Assembly (NCBI RefSeq): GCF_052162025.1
Contig: NZ_CP197401.1
Location: forward strand, 2,480,001 to 2,544,000
Direction: 5' to 3'
Origin: Methylobacter sp015476545
GTDB taxonomy: Bacteria > Pseudomonadota > Gammaproteobacteria > Methylococcales > Methylomonadaceae
DNA length: 64,000 nucleotides
Part shown: one piece after another, positions 1 through 7,953 of the stretch
Numbering within the stretch: position 1 is the stretch's first letter
How the letters are laid out: the number at the start of each line of letters is the position of its first letter
Position numbers and translations under genes: made by a program
The notes under the pieces: model-generated
Told to the model about the DNA's origin: nothing
The model's input: the letters and a program-made list of their open reading frames with translations, nothing else
The model's database searches: none

Positions 1-1200
1 GGATGCCGTCAGCAAAGGTTGCGGCGTCACGATTCGTCCGGCCTGCATGACCGGTTGCAGTAACGGCTCTCCCGTGCATGGAACGTTTTCAACCGTCACG
101 GTATCGCCGCACATGAAGCCATTGTCATCATAATTACGATAAACCTGTTTACGCCCGGGCCAGGTTGCCTTGCCTTCCGAGCGTTTGCGTCGGGTGATGC
201 CTGCATATTCCTGCAATTTATAGGCGCAGTCGAAATAAGGCGCATCGGCCGAGGTGTCCAGATGCGTGCCGATGCCGAAACCGTCTATCGGCGCCTGCTG
301 CGCCGTCAATGCTTCAAGCTTGTATTCATCAACACTGCCGCTGGCAAAAATGGTGGCCTGCTGAAGACCGCCTTGGTCGAGAATCCTTCTGACCTTTTTG
401 GCGTGTTCGGCCAGATCGCCGCTATCGATGCGCACGCCTTTAATTTTTATGCCTTGCGATTGCAGCGTATTGGCCAGATCGACGACTTTCTGCGCGGCCG
501 CCTCGGTATCGTAGGTGTCGATCAACAACACGACATTATCCGGATTGGCTTTTGCGAAATCGATAAAGGCCTCGCTTTCGCTGTCGTATGTCTGTACGAA
601 GGAGTGCGCCATCGTGCCGTAAGTCGGAATATCGAAATACATGCCAGCGTTCACCGTCGCGGTACCGTCGAAGCCGGCCAGATAACTGGCCCGTGCCGCC
701 AGCAGCGCAGCCTCGCCACCATGAGCGCGGCGCATGCCGAAATCAACGAGCAGTTTGTCCGGCGCGATCAATACCGAGCGCGCGGCCTTGGAAGCGATCA
801 GGGTCTGGAAATGCAGCAGATTGATGAGCCTGCTTTCGACCAGCTGCGCTTCCGGCAGCGGCGCGGTAATGCGCAAAATCGGCTCATGTGGAAAAAATAC
901 GGTGCCTTCGGACATTGCATGCACATCGCCGGTAAATCTGAAGGCGGCGAACCGATCGAGCACAGCCGGCTTGAACTGTCCTGTACTGGCGAGCCAATCA
1001 ATTTCATTCGAGGAGAATTGCAGTTCCTGGAGATAAATCAAAGCCTGGGCAAGCCCCGCCGCGACCATATAGCCGCGGGACTTGGGCAGTTTCCGGATAA
1101 AAAACTCGAAGACCGCAGGCTCTTCCCTGTTCTGTTCATAATAACCCTGCAGCATGGTCAACTGATAGAGATCAGTCAGCAATGCACTGCCGGAGATCAT
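1..1200 (-). CDS. pncB: Nicotinate phosphoribosyltransferase (partial, C-terminus beyond window)
   Basis: Makes nicotinate mononucleotide from nicotinate and PRPP in the Preiss-Handler NAD salvage pathway, in the cytoplasm. Translating the minus strand from 1200 gives an N-terminus with LLTDLYQLTM, then FFIRKLP, RRAHGGEAAL and the phosphate-loop segment VRIDSGDL, all hallmarks of the family. The frame stays open to base 1, giving 400 codons without a stop, so only the last part is missing. The start overlaps the pncA stop as ATGA (1197-1200), implying translational coupling. The long plus-strand frames over this region are antisense shadows. The family call is secure; the regulation is not visible. 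Confidence 0.93.
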   Translation of the reverse strand, partial: MISGSALLTDLYQLTMLQGYYEQNREEPAVFEFFIRKLPKSRGYMVAAGLAQALIYLQELQFSSNEIDWLASTGQFKPAVLDRFAAFRFTGDVHAMSEGTVFFPHEPILRITAPLPEAQLVESRLINLLHFQTLIASKAARSVLIAPDKLLVDFGMRRAHGGEAALLAARASYLAGFDGTATVNAGMYFDIPTYGTMAHSFVQTYDSESEAFIDFAKANPDNVVLLIDTYDTEAAAQKVVDLANTLQSQGIKIKGVRIDSGDLAEHAKKVRRILDQGGLQQATIFASGSVDEYKLEALTAQQAPIDGFGIGTHLDTSADAPYFDCAYKLQEYAGITRRKRSEGKATWPGRKQVYRNYDDNGFMCGDTVTVENVPCTGEPLLQPVMQAGRIVTPQPLLTAS

Positions 1201-1802
1201 GGAATCATGGACAAGGTAATGAGTTTAGCGCCCTTTTGAATCATTTCGTCGATGGCCTTTTGACCATCCTGGGGCTGAACATTAATGGCCCGCACGGCAT
1301 CGGTCAGCAAGAAAACTGGATAGTTCAGAGCCAGCGCATCGCGCACTGTATTCAAAACGCAATAATCGGTAGCAAGCCCGCCGACGAACAAACGTCTGGC
1401 GCCGACACTGTCGAGCTGCTGTTTGCAGACAGGCGTTTCGAAGGCCGAATAGCCGTCGCGCTCAACTTCAGTTCCTGCCGAGATAATCTGTACGGACGCC
1501 GGAAGATGCAGGGCGGCCGAGAATTCCGCGCCCTTAGTGCCGATAACGCAGTGCTCAGGCCACGGTCCGCCCTGTTCAATAAAGGAACTGTGATTTTTCG
1601 GATGCCAATCGCGCGTTGCGAATATGGGCAGCCCACGCCGGGCAAATCGCTCAATGTAACCGTTCAGCGCCGATATCACCTGCTCCCCGCCAGGCACCGG
1701 CAGGCTGCCGCCAGGCAAAAAATCGTTTTGCAGATCCACTATGACCAGGGCATCGCCTTCAGCCAAACTGATTTTTTCATATCCGCTGTATGTGCTGGTC
1801 AT
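1197..1802 (-). CDS. pncA: Nicotinamidase / isochorismatase-fold hydrolase
   Basis: Expected to deamidate nicotinamide to nicotinate, feeding the PncB encoded next to it. The 201-aa isochorismatase-fold protein has the nucleophile-side Asp23 in VDLQNDFLPGG, the metal-binding D65-x-H67-x3-H71 in TRDWHPKNH, and the catalytic Cys148 in GLATDYCV. In PncA enzymes a Lys precedes the Gly of the KG..(Y)SGF segment; here the segment reads SAGTEVERDGYSAF, with Ala109 in that place. Its 3' end overlaps pncB by 4 bp and its 5' end overlaps the upstream small gene by 26 bp. The operon context supports NAD salvage, but the missing lysine leaves catalytic activity open. Confidence 0.88.
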   Translation of the reverse strand: MTSTYSGYEKISLAEGDALVIVDLQNDFLPGGSLPVPGGEQVISALNGYIERFARRGLPIFATRDWHPKNHSSFIEQGGPWPEHCVIGTKGAEFSAALHLPASVQIISAGTEVERDGYSAFETPVCKQQLDSVGARRLFVGGLATDYCVLNTVRDALALNYPVFLLTDAVRAINVQPQDGQKAIDEMIQKGAKLITLSMIP

Positions 1803-2049
1803 AAATCACCGGGGGCGACACCATGGCCTCAGCAGAGCGATTAGGTTGGGCATGGCAACCATCGCAATTACCCGAACCGGGCATATCAAAAGTTCTATCG
1901 TCAATCAGATTAACATTTTGAGGCATGTTCGTCCGGGCTTGCGTAACGGCTTCAGGCGCGTCGACACTAAAGGCGTCAACACCAAATTTGACAGTCAGGA
2001 TTCCCCCAAATAACAGCAGAACGGATAAGACGATTTTTTTTATATTCAT
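1777..2049 (-). CDS. Small exported protein with one CxxCH haem-binding motif
   Basis: A 90-aa protein with an N-terminal hydrophobic segment (about residues 5-24, signal peptide or anchor) and a single CDGCH motif near residue 62, the signature for covalent haem c attachment. No further cytochrome domain can be recognised, and the C-terminal 25 residues are polar. It lies directly upstream of pncA, overlapping its first 26 bases, and would be first gene of the pnc operon. No strong ribosome binding site is visible. It may be a monohaem electron-transfer protein or a remnant of a longer cytochrome; function is not established. Confidence 0.55.
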   Translation of the reverse strand: MNIKKIVLSVLLLFGGILTVKFGVDAFSVDAPEAVTQARTNMPQNVNLIDDRTFDMPGSGNCDGCHAQPNRSAEAMVSPPVIYDQHIQRI

Positions 2050-2324
2050 AATCGATCGATTTGGTTTGTGGCTTTATCAGTAGAGTTAACAAAGTAAAAA
2101 TGCCAATGAATTTTTCTAGCCATGATAACGCCCGTCACTGTTCTGTCCCTGGGTGAGATTAGAATCCTGAAAACTCATTTTCATTTATGCTGAATTTATA
2201 TCGAAAAGCATTTATCCGGTAAATCAGTACAAAAACTTATATGGGTTGACTTGTTGCGGATATTGAAACGGGTTCGCTAGCTTTAATCAATTTGAAAAGT
2301 GCATTGGGTGCTTTCCAGCTCATC

Positions 2325-2358
2325 GGTGCAAATAAACCGATGATGGTGGTTTTGCACC
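2325..2358. promoter_or_regulatory. Inverted repeat, candidate enhancer site upstream of the sulP operon
   Basis: GGTGCAAA at 2325-2332 is the exact reverse complement of TTTGCACC at 2351-2358. It lies about 115-150 bp upstream of the predicted sigma-54 transcription start, the usual distance for binding sites of NtrC-family activators. A second small palindrome, CATCGGT/ACCGATG (2321-2342), overlaps it. The short T-run after it means a terminator-like role cannot be excluded. Nothing else is recognised between 2050 and 2324. Confidence 0.45.
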
Positions 2359-2446
2359 TTCGCTTTTTTAATCACGCCACCGTCGGATGAATTAATAAAT
2401 CAATATTTTTTACAATAAATCATAAGGTTAAGTTTAACCATATAAT

Positions 2447-2463
2447 TGGCATGATAAGTGCTT
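2447..2463 (+). promoter_or_regulatory. Sigma-54 (-24/-12) promoter for the sulP-hyf operon
   Basis: TGGCATGATAAGTGCTT matches the consensus TGGCACG-N4-TTGCW at nearly every position and keeps the invariant GG (2448-2449) and GC (2460-2461) ten bases apart. Transcription would start near 2473, giving a 5' leader of about 39 nt that ends with GAGGA eight bases before the sulP ATG. A sigma-54-dependent activator is encoded at 13903-15294, just after the operon. Confidence 0.65.
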
Positions 2464-2511
2464 TCTCAGTGTTCTGAATACACAAATTTTTAGCATTGTG
2501 AGGACTTAACC

Positions 2512-4167
2512 ATGATCAAGACTTCGCTATCGGCATTACCTAAAACCGGACTGGCTGGCTTGAAAGAGCACTGGCGCAGCGATTTGCTGTCCGGGTTTCT
2601 GGTATTTCTTATTGCCTTGCCATTATGCCTGGGCATCTCGATGGCATCCGGGTTCCCGCCTTCGGCCGGGATTATTACAGCCATTATCGGCGGCATACTG
2701 GTTTCACGCATCAACGGTTCATACGTGACAATCAACGGACCGGCCGCCGGCTTGATCGTCGTAGTTCTGGGCGCGGTGCAGACGCTGGGAGAAGGCGATG
2801 CGATGGCCGGCTACCGCTATACGCTGGCGGCGATCGTCGTTGCCAGCGTGCTGCAGATTCTGATGGGTGTCTTTAAGGCCGGCCGCCTCAGTTCTTTTTT
2901 TCCGGCATCGGTCGTGCACGGCATGCTGGCCGCGATCGGCATCATTATCATGACCAAACAGATCCACGTCATGCTCGGCGTGACGCCTGAGGATGGCAGT
3001 CTGTTTTCGACCATGGCGCAGATTCCGCATAGCTTGCTGCACCCTAATCCGGAAATTGCCCTGATCGGCTTGACTGGGCTGATCATTCTGGTCATCTGGT
3101 CGCTGCTGAAAAATCCTACGCTGAAAATGATTCCGGCGCCCATTCTCGTCGTGCTGGCCGGCATGGGTCTGGGCCGTTATTTCGACTTGAATCACGAGCA
3201 TATGTATCTGTTTTTGCCGGATGCGCCTTTCATAAGCCATCACGAAGCAACGGTCGGTCCGAGGTTTCTGGTGGCGATATCCGACAATTTTATGTCCAGC
3301 TTTTACTTTCCCGATTTTTCCAAGCTTATGACAGCCGAATTCTGGGAGGCCGTGGTCAGTATCAGCCTGGTAGGCAGCCTTGAAAGCCTGCTGAGTGCTG
3401 TCGCAGTAGACAAATTAGACCCTTATAAACGCCATTCCGATCTGGACCGCGACTTGACGGCAGTGGGCATTGGCAATCTGATCGCCGGCCTGATAGGCGG
3501 CATGCCGATGATCGCCGAGATCGTACGTAGCTCCGCCAACGTCAACAACGGCGCCAAAACCGGCTGGGCCAATTTCTTTCATGGCGCCTTGCTGTTGCTG
3601 TTCGTCGTGCTTTTCCCGCGCCTGATCCACAGCATTCCCTTAGCGGCATTGGCGGCATTGCTGGTCTATACCGGTTTTCGCCTGGCCTCGCCCAAGGAAT
3701 TCGCCAAAGTCATGGGCATCGGAAAAGAACAGTTCTTTATTTTTATGGTCACAATAATCGGAGTTCTGGCAACCGATTTATTGATCGGCGTTGCCATCGG
3801 TATTTTGGTCAAACTGACCATTCATGTTTTGCGCGGGGTCTGGCTCAGGAACCTGTTTAAAATTCATTTTGACATTGACCGGCCGAATAATGATACCGTT
3901 GTGGTCAAACTGACGGGTTCGGCGATTTTTTCTAACTTCCTGCCGCTGAAAAAAGCGCTGGCTACGCTGGAACCGGGCAAAACCGTTGTCTTTGATCTAT
4001 CGGACGGCTATCTGATCGATCATACCGTCATGGAATTCATTCATGACTACATGCACAACTACGAAGCGCACGGCGGCCATTGCCGGCAAATAGGCAGGGC
4101 TTCGGAAAAATTCTCGGATCACGCGCTGGCCGCGCGATTAATGACAGCCGACGAAAGGAAAAGCTAA
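2512..4167 (+). CDS. SulP family inorganic anion transporter with STAS domain
   Basis: Inner-membrane transporter of the SLC26/SulP family; members move sulfate, bicarbonate or other anions. The 551-aa protein has the SulP core with many membrane helices (residues about 20-430), including the N-terminal KEHWRSDLLSGFLVFLIALP segment and the ALLVYTGFRLA region, followed by a cytoplasmic STAS domain (about 440-540). It is first in the operon with the hydrogenase-4-like complex, 74 bp upstream of hyfB, under the sigma-54 promoter. The substrate is not determined by sequence; the pairing with a proton-pumping complex suggests ion-driven uptake, perhaps of bicarbonate (inference). Confidence 0.9.
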   Translation: MIKTSLSALPKTGLAGLKEHWRSDLLSGFLVFLIALPLCLGISMASGFPPSAGIITAIIGGILVSRINGSYVTINGPAAGLIVVVLGAVQTLGEGDAMAGYRYTLAAIVVASVLQILMGVFKAGRLSSFFPASVVHGMLAAIGIIIMTKQIHVMLGVTPEDGSLFSTMAQIPHSLLHPNPEIALIGLTGLIILVIWSLLKNPTLKMIPAPILVVLAGMGLGRYFDLNHEHMYLFLPDAPFISHHEATVGPRFLVAISDNFMSSFYFPDFSKLMTAEFWEAVVSISLVGSLESLLSAVAVDKLDPYKRHSDLDRDLTAVGIGNLIAGLIGGMPMIAEIVRSSANVNNGAKTGWANFFHGALLLLFVVLFPRLIHSIPLAALAALLVYTGFRLASPKEFAKVMGIGKEQFFIFMVTIIGVLATDLLIGVAIGILVKLTIHVLRGVWLRNLFKIHFDIDRPNNDTVVVKLTGSAIFSNFLPLKKALATLEPGKTVVFDLSDGYLIDHTVMEFIHDYMHNYEAHGGHCRQIGRASEKFSDHALAARLMTADERKS

Positions 4168-4193
4168 GCCTTAGCCTTTTAGCACCAAAGAAT

Positions 4194-4213
4194 GGGCGAT
4201 CAACCGATCGCCC
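4194..4213 (+). other. Perfect intercistronic hairpin between sulP and hyfB
   Basis: GGGCGATC and GATCGCCC form an 8-bp perfect stem with an AACC loop in the 74-bp gap after sulP. There is no T-run, so it is more likely an mRNA-processing or stability element that sets the ratio of sulP to hyf message than a full terminator. Confidence 0.5.
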
Positions 4214-4241
4214 TGCCCTGAATCGCTTTACGGAGAATTGA

Positions 4242-6332
4242 ATGATTCTTGTACTGGTTTACTGCTCCATCCTGTTCAGTTTCGTCTCCTGCCTGCCGGC
4301 GTTGCTGATCCATCAGCGCCGCAATATCAATCTCCTGGCGCTTAGTCGGCGTTGGGGAATTGATGATCTGGAAGATCCGCGTATTCCAATTCTGGTGCGA
4401 CAAGCTGTATTCGGCTTGCTGGGCCTGTCGGGATTTTTCGCCGTACTGGCCGGTTTGGGCGCGCTGATCAGCAATGAAGTATTCACTGACAAGATTGGTC
4501 TCGGCCTGCCCTGGCTGCCCTGGCAAGTGCGGTTCGACAATCTTTCAGGCTTCTTCTTTTTAATCATCGGCATTGCCGTTAGTGCCGTCAGCATTTACGG
4601 CCCCGGCTATGTCTCGGCCTTCGAAGAAGACAAACATCCATTTGCCGTCCTGAGTTTGTTCAGCAGCCTTTTCATTGCCGGCATGTTGCTGGTGCTGTTG
4701 GCCGATGACGCCTTCTTTTTCATGATCGCCTGGGAACTGATGTCGGTCGCCAGCTACTTTCTGGTGGCGTTTCAGCATGACAACCCGGCCAACCGGCGCG
4801 CGGCTTTTCTTTACCTGCTGATGGCGGAAATCGGAGCGCTGGCCATTATTCTGGGCTTCGGCGTGCTGGCCAGCTTTGCCGACGGCTTCACATTCGATGC
4901 CTTGCGCGAGGCCCGGCTGTCAACCGCCTGGGCCAGTATCGCGTTTGTGCTGGCATTGCTGGGCTTTGGCATGAAAGCGGGGCTCGTGCCCGTGCACGTC
5001 TGGCTGCCGGAAGCGCATCCGGTGGCGCCGTCGCATATTTCCGGCCTGATGAGCGGCGTGATGCTGAAAGTGGCATTGTACGGCCTGATCCGGTTCTGCT
5101 TTGACCTGATCGGCGAGGTACACTGGCAATGGGGGCTGGTGCTGATGATAGTGGGCACATTATCGGCCCTCGGCGGCATTTTGTACGCCATGATGCAGAC
5201 CAATTTAAAGCGGCTGCTGGCTTACAGTTCGGTTGAGAATATCGGCATTATCTTTATGGTGCTGGGCCTGTCGATGATTTTCATGGCACAGCATCATCCT
5301 CAACTGGCGGCGCTGGGTTTTCTGGCGGCGCTGTTTCACGCTTTCAACCATGCGTTATTCAAGAACCTGCTGTTCCTGAGCGCAGGCATTATTCATCATC
5401 AAACGCATGAATTGAATATCGACCTGATGGGCGGCCTGATCAAACGCATGCCGAAAACCAGCATGCTGTTTCTGATCGGCTTCATGAGCATTTCGTCGTT
5501 GCCGCTATTTAACGGCTTCGTATCGGAATGGCTGGCTTTCCAGACGGCACTGCAGGTCGATGTCATCGATAATGGCATTTTGCGCAGCCTGATTCCGGTC
5601 GCAGCCGCCGCTTTGGCACTGACCGCAGCCCTGGCGGCGGCCTGCTTCGTCAATGTCTTCGGCATCATGTTTCTGGGGCTGCCCCGCTCGCGGCATTCCG
5701 TTAAAGCACAGGAAATTACTGATAAAGGCATGCTGATAGGACCTGCCCTGCTGGCCAGCCTGTGCTTTCTGTTCGGCATCTTTCCAGGCCTGATGATCGG
5801 TCTGATCAATAACATTGCCGGGCAAGTGCTGGGAGCGTCTTTGCCGGACGGCGCCAAACTGAGCTGGCTGCATCTGGCCCCGGTCTCTGCTGAGCAGGCA
5901 TCCTATTCGGCGCCTTTGGTTCTGGTCGGAGCCCTGATCGCAGCCGGCATCTGTTTCCGGTATCTGCGCCGCAGCCCTGCAACGGTCATGCGCCGGGCTG
6001 AAACCTGGGACTGCGGCTTCGGCGGCCTGACCCCGCGCATGCAGTACAGTTCCAGCGCCTTTACTATGCCGTTCAGGCGTATTTTCGCCAAAGTCTGGAT
6101 TATCGATGAACAGATCAGGAAAGACAGCCAGGGAGCAATGAATCAGGACGTCGCGGCCATCCATTATTCCCTGCAAATTCACGATCACAGCTGGCCGCAT
6201 CTGTATCAGCCGATCGAGCGCGCCGTCAACAGGACGGCCAGGCTGGTCGGGCGTATTCAGACCGGCAATATCAGGACTTATCTGGGCTATTCGTTCGTTA
6301 CCTTAATCATTATGTTATGGATCATCAGTTAA
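4242..6332 (+). CDS. hyfB: HyfB-like proton-translocating membrane subunit (NuoL/M/N family)
   Basis: Large antiporter-type subunit of a complex I-like assembly in the inner membrane; the family couples redox change in the peripheral arm to proton or sodium movement. The 696-aa protein has about 15 hydrophobic segments, the helix-5 glutamate motif AWELMS (near residue 163), a conserved lysine in GFGMKAGLVP followed by HVWLPEAHP (near 245), and HALFKNLLFLSAG (near 369). The C-terminal hydrophilic stretch before the final helix is typical of HyfB/HycC. SD GGAGAA precedes the start. It is followed, with overlap, by hyfC. Confidence 0.9.
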   Translation: MILVLVYCSILFSFVSCLPALLIHQRRNINLLALSRRWGIDDLEDPRIPILVRQAVFGLLGLSGFFAVLAGLGALISNEVFTDKIGLGLPWLPWQVRFDNLSGFFFLIIGIAVSAVSIYGPGYVSAFEEDKHPFAVLSLFSSLFIAGMLLVLLADDAFFFMIAWELMSVASYFLVAFQHDNPANRRAAFLYLLMAEIGALAIILGFGVLASFADGFTFDALREARLSTAWASIAFVLALLGFGMKAGLVPVHVWLPEAHPVAPSHISGLMSGVMLKVALYGLIRFCFDLIGEVHWQWGLVLMIVGTLSALGGILYAMMQTNLKRLLAYSSVENIGIIFMVLGLSMIFMAQHHPQLAALGFLAALFHAFNHALFKNLLFLSAGIIHHQTHELNIDLMGGLIKRMPKTSMLFLIGFMSISSLPLFNGFVSEWLAFQTALQVDVIDNGILRSLIPVAAAALALTAALAAACFVNVFGIMFLGLPRSRHSVKAQEITDKGMLIGPALLASLCFLFGIFPGLMIGLINNIAGQVLGASLPDGAKLSWLHLAPVSAEQASYSAPLVLVGALIAAGICFRYLRRSPATVMRRAETWDCGFGGLTPRMQYSSSAFTMPFRRIFAKVWIIDEQIRKDSQGAMNQDVAAIHYSLQIHDHSWPHLYQPIERAVNRTARLVGRIQTGNIRTYLGYSFVTLIIMLWIIS

Positions 6333-7276
6333 TGAATTGGTTATTGGCAATTTCACAAACCATTTTATTTGTTGCGCTGGCGCCCCTGCTGGCCGGCTGG
6401 ATCAAAAAGTGCAAATGCCGCTTGCAAAACCGCAAGGCGCCGTCCTTGCTCCAGCCTTACCGGGACTTGCTCAAGCTGACGCGCAAGCAGCCGGTGGTCT
6501 CGGATCAGGCCTCCTGGATCTTCACGACCTCCCCGTACATCATATTCTCGGCCATGGTGCTGGCCGCCAGCATCGTGCCGCTGATCGCCGTCGATCTGCC
6601 CACCTCGGCCAACGCCGATGTCATCGTGCTGATCGGTTTTTTTTCCTTTGCCCGTTTTTTTCTGGCATTGGCCGGCCTGGACATCGGCACAGCCTTCGGA
6701 GGCATGGGCTCATCGCGCGAAATGACGATATCATCGATGGCGGAGCCCGCCATGCTGATGAGTATTTTTGCGCTGACCATGTCCGCCTCTACGACTAATC
6801 TATCGTTCGCTATCGGTCATGTGCTCGATGAAGGACTGGTCTTGCGCCCTTCATTCATCTTCGCGCTGCTTTCGCTGATGCTGGTCGCGATTGCCGAAAC
6901 CGGGCGCATCCCGGTCGATAATCCGGCTACGCACCTGGAGCTAACCATGATCCATGAAGCCATGATTCTGGAATACAGCGGCCGCCATCTGGCGCTGATA
7001 GAATGGGCTAGCCAGTTGAAACTGATGCTGTACGGCGTACTGATTGCCAACATCTTTTTTCCCTGGGGCATTGCCAAGACAATTGCGCCTGTGGATTTGA
7101 GCTACGGATTATTGGCTATCCTGGGCAAATTGGCCTTGCTGGCGGTTCTGCTGGCACTATCGGAAACACTGTTCGCTAAAATGCGCCTGTTTCGCGTGCA
7201 GGAATACCTCAGTTTTGCTTATTTGCTGGGCTTGCTGGGCATGTTGAGCCATATCATTCTGGAGGGAGCTCGCTGA
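6332..7276 (+). CDS. hyfC: HyfC-like membrane subunit (NuoH family)
   Basis: The NuoH-type subunit that joins the membrane arm to the peripheral arm. It is all-helical, about 314 aa, with the family loops RKAPSLLQPYRDLLKL near the N-terminus and ETGRIPVDNPATHLELTM (near residue 200), where the quinone/junction glutamates lie. The ATG at 6332 overlaps the hyfB stop (TAATG) and is preferred to the in-frame ATG at 6317, which has no ribosome binding site. Its stop overlaps the hyfE start by one base. Family assignment is firm; the exact start is less so. Confidence 0.9.
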   Translation: MNWLLAISQTILFVALAPLLAGWIKKCKCRLQNRKAPSLLQPYRDLLKLTRKQPVVSDQASWIFTTSPYIIFSAMVLAASIVPLIAVDLPTSANADVIVLIGFFSFARFFLALAGLDIGTAFGGMGSSREMTISSMAEPAMLMSIFALTMSASTTNLSFAIGHVLDEGLVLRPSFIFALLSLMLVAIAETGRIPVDNPATHLELTMIHEAMILEYSGRHLALIEWASQLKLMLYGVLIANIFFPWGIAKTIAPVDLSYGLLAILGKLALLAVLLALSETLFAKMRLFRVQEYLSFAYLLGLLGMLSHIILEGAR

Positions 7277-7953
7277 TGAATATCGGGCAATTGGACTTTT
7301 ATACGCAGGCCGTCTTATCGCTGGCGGCATTGGTTGGGCTCACGTCTTTTCTGATGCTGGGCCAGGGGCGAGTATTGCGGCTGATTTTCGTGTTCGCCGT
7401 ACAGGGTTTGCTGCTGGCTTTGACTACCGCTGTGGCCGCCTACAGTATGAATATCCATCATTTGTATATTTCCGCCACGCTGACACTGGTCCTCAAAGTG
7501 TTTTTTATCCCGTGGATGCTGCGGCGCTTAGTGTTGCAAATGGACATGCACCGCGATGTTGAGGCGTTGAAAAATAATTCTGCGGTGATGCTGGGCGGCG
7601 CCAGCCTGATGGTATTCAGCTATTACATACTGCACCCTATCGTACAAACGTCTTCTCTGGTCATGCTGAATGCGCTGGCCGTCAGTTTGTCCGTGATGTT
7701 ACTCGGCATGCTGTTGATGATCTCGCATCGGCAGGCTGTCGCTCATGTAGTCGGTTTCATGTCGATAGAAAACGGCTTGTTTTTTGCCGCTGTTGTCGCC
7801 ACTCATGGTATGCCGATGGTAGTCGAACTGGGCGTGGCGTTCGATGTGCTGATCGCGGCCGTGCTGTTCGGCATCTTTTTCTTTCATATTCGCACCAGTA
7901 TTGATTCGCTCGATGTCGACAAGCTGAACCGCTTGAGCGAGGTGGAAAAATGA
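7276..7953 (+). CDS. hyfE: HyfE-like membrane subunit (NuoK-related)
   Basis: A 225-aa hydrophobic protein with about six to seven predicted membrane helices; the C-terminal half resembles NuoK, as in HyfE. The segment HVVGFMSIENGLFFAAV carries the conserved membrane glutamate of this family. It starts at TGATG, overlapping the hyfC stop, and ends in ATGA overlapping hyfF, so expression is tightly coupled. It is part of the membrane arm and has no redox motif. Confidence 0.88.
   Translation: MNIGQLDFYTQAVLSLAALVGLTSFLMLGQGRVLRLIFVFAVQGLLLALTTAVAAYSMNIHHLYISATLTLVLKVFFIPWMLRRLVLQMDMHRDVEALKNNSAVMLGGASLMVFSYYILHPIVQTSSLVMLNALAVSLSVMLLGMLLMISHRQAVAHVVGFMSIENGLFFAAVVATHGMPMVVELGVAFDVLIAAVLFGIFFFHIRTSIDSLDVDKLNRLSEVEK

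Noticed and set aside
262..1239. 325-codon plus-strand open frame
   Set aside because: It is antisense to pncB, whose minus-strand translation shows clear family motifs over the whole stretch; the plus frame has no recognisable content.
1182..1844. 220-codon plus-strand frame over pncA
   Set aside because: Antisense to pncA, which has its metal site and nucleophilic cysteine in the opposite frame.
5505..6200. 231-codon minus-strand frame inside hyfB
   Set aside because: GC-rich antisense shadow of a membrane-protein gene; no start site or family signal.
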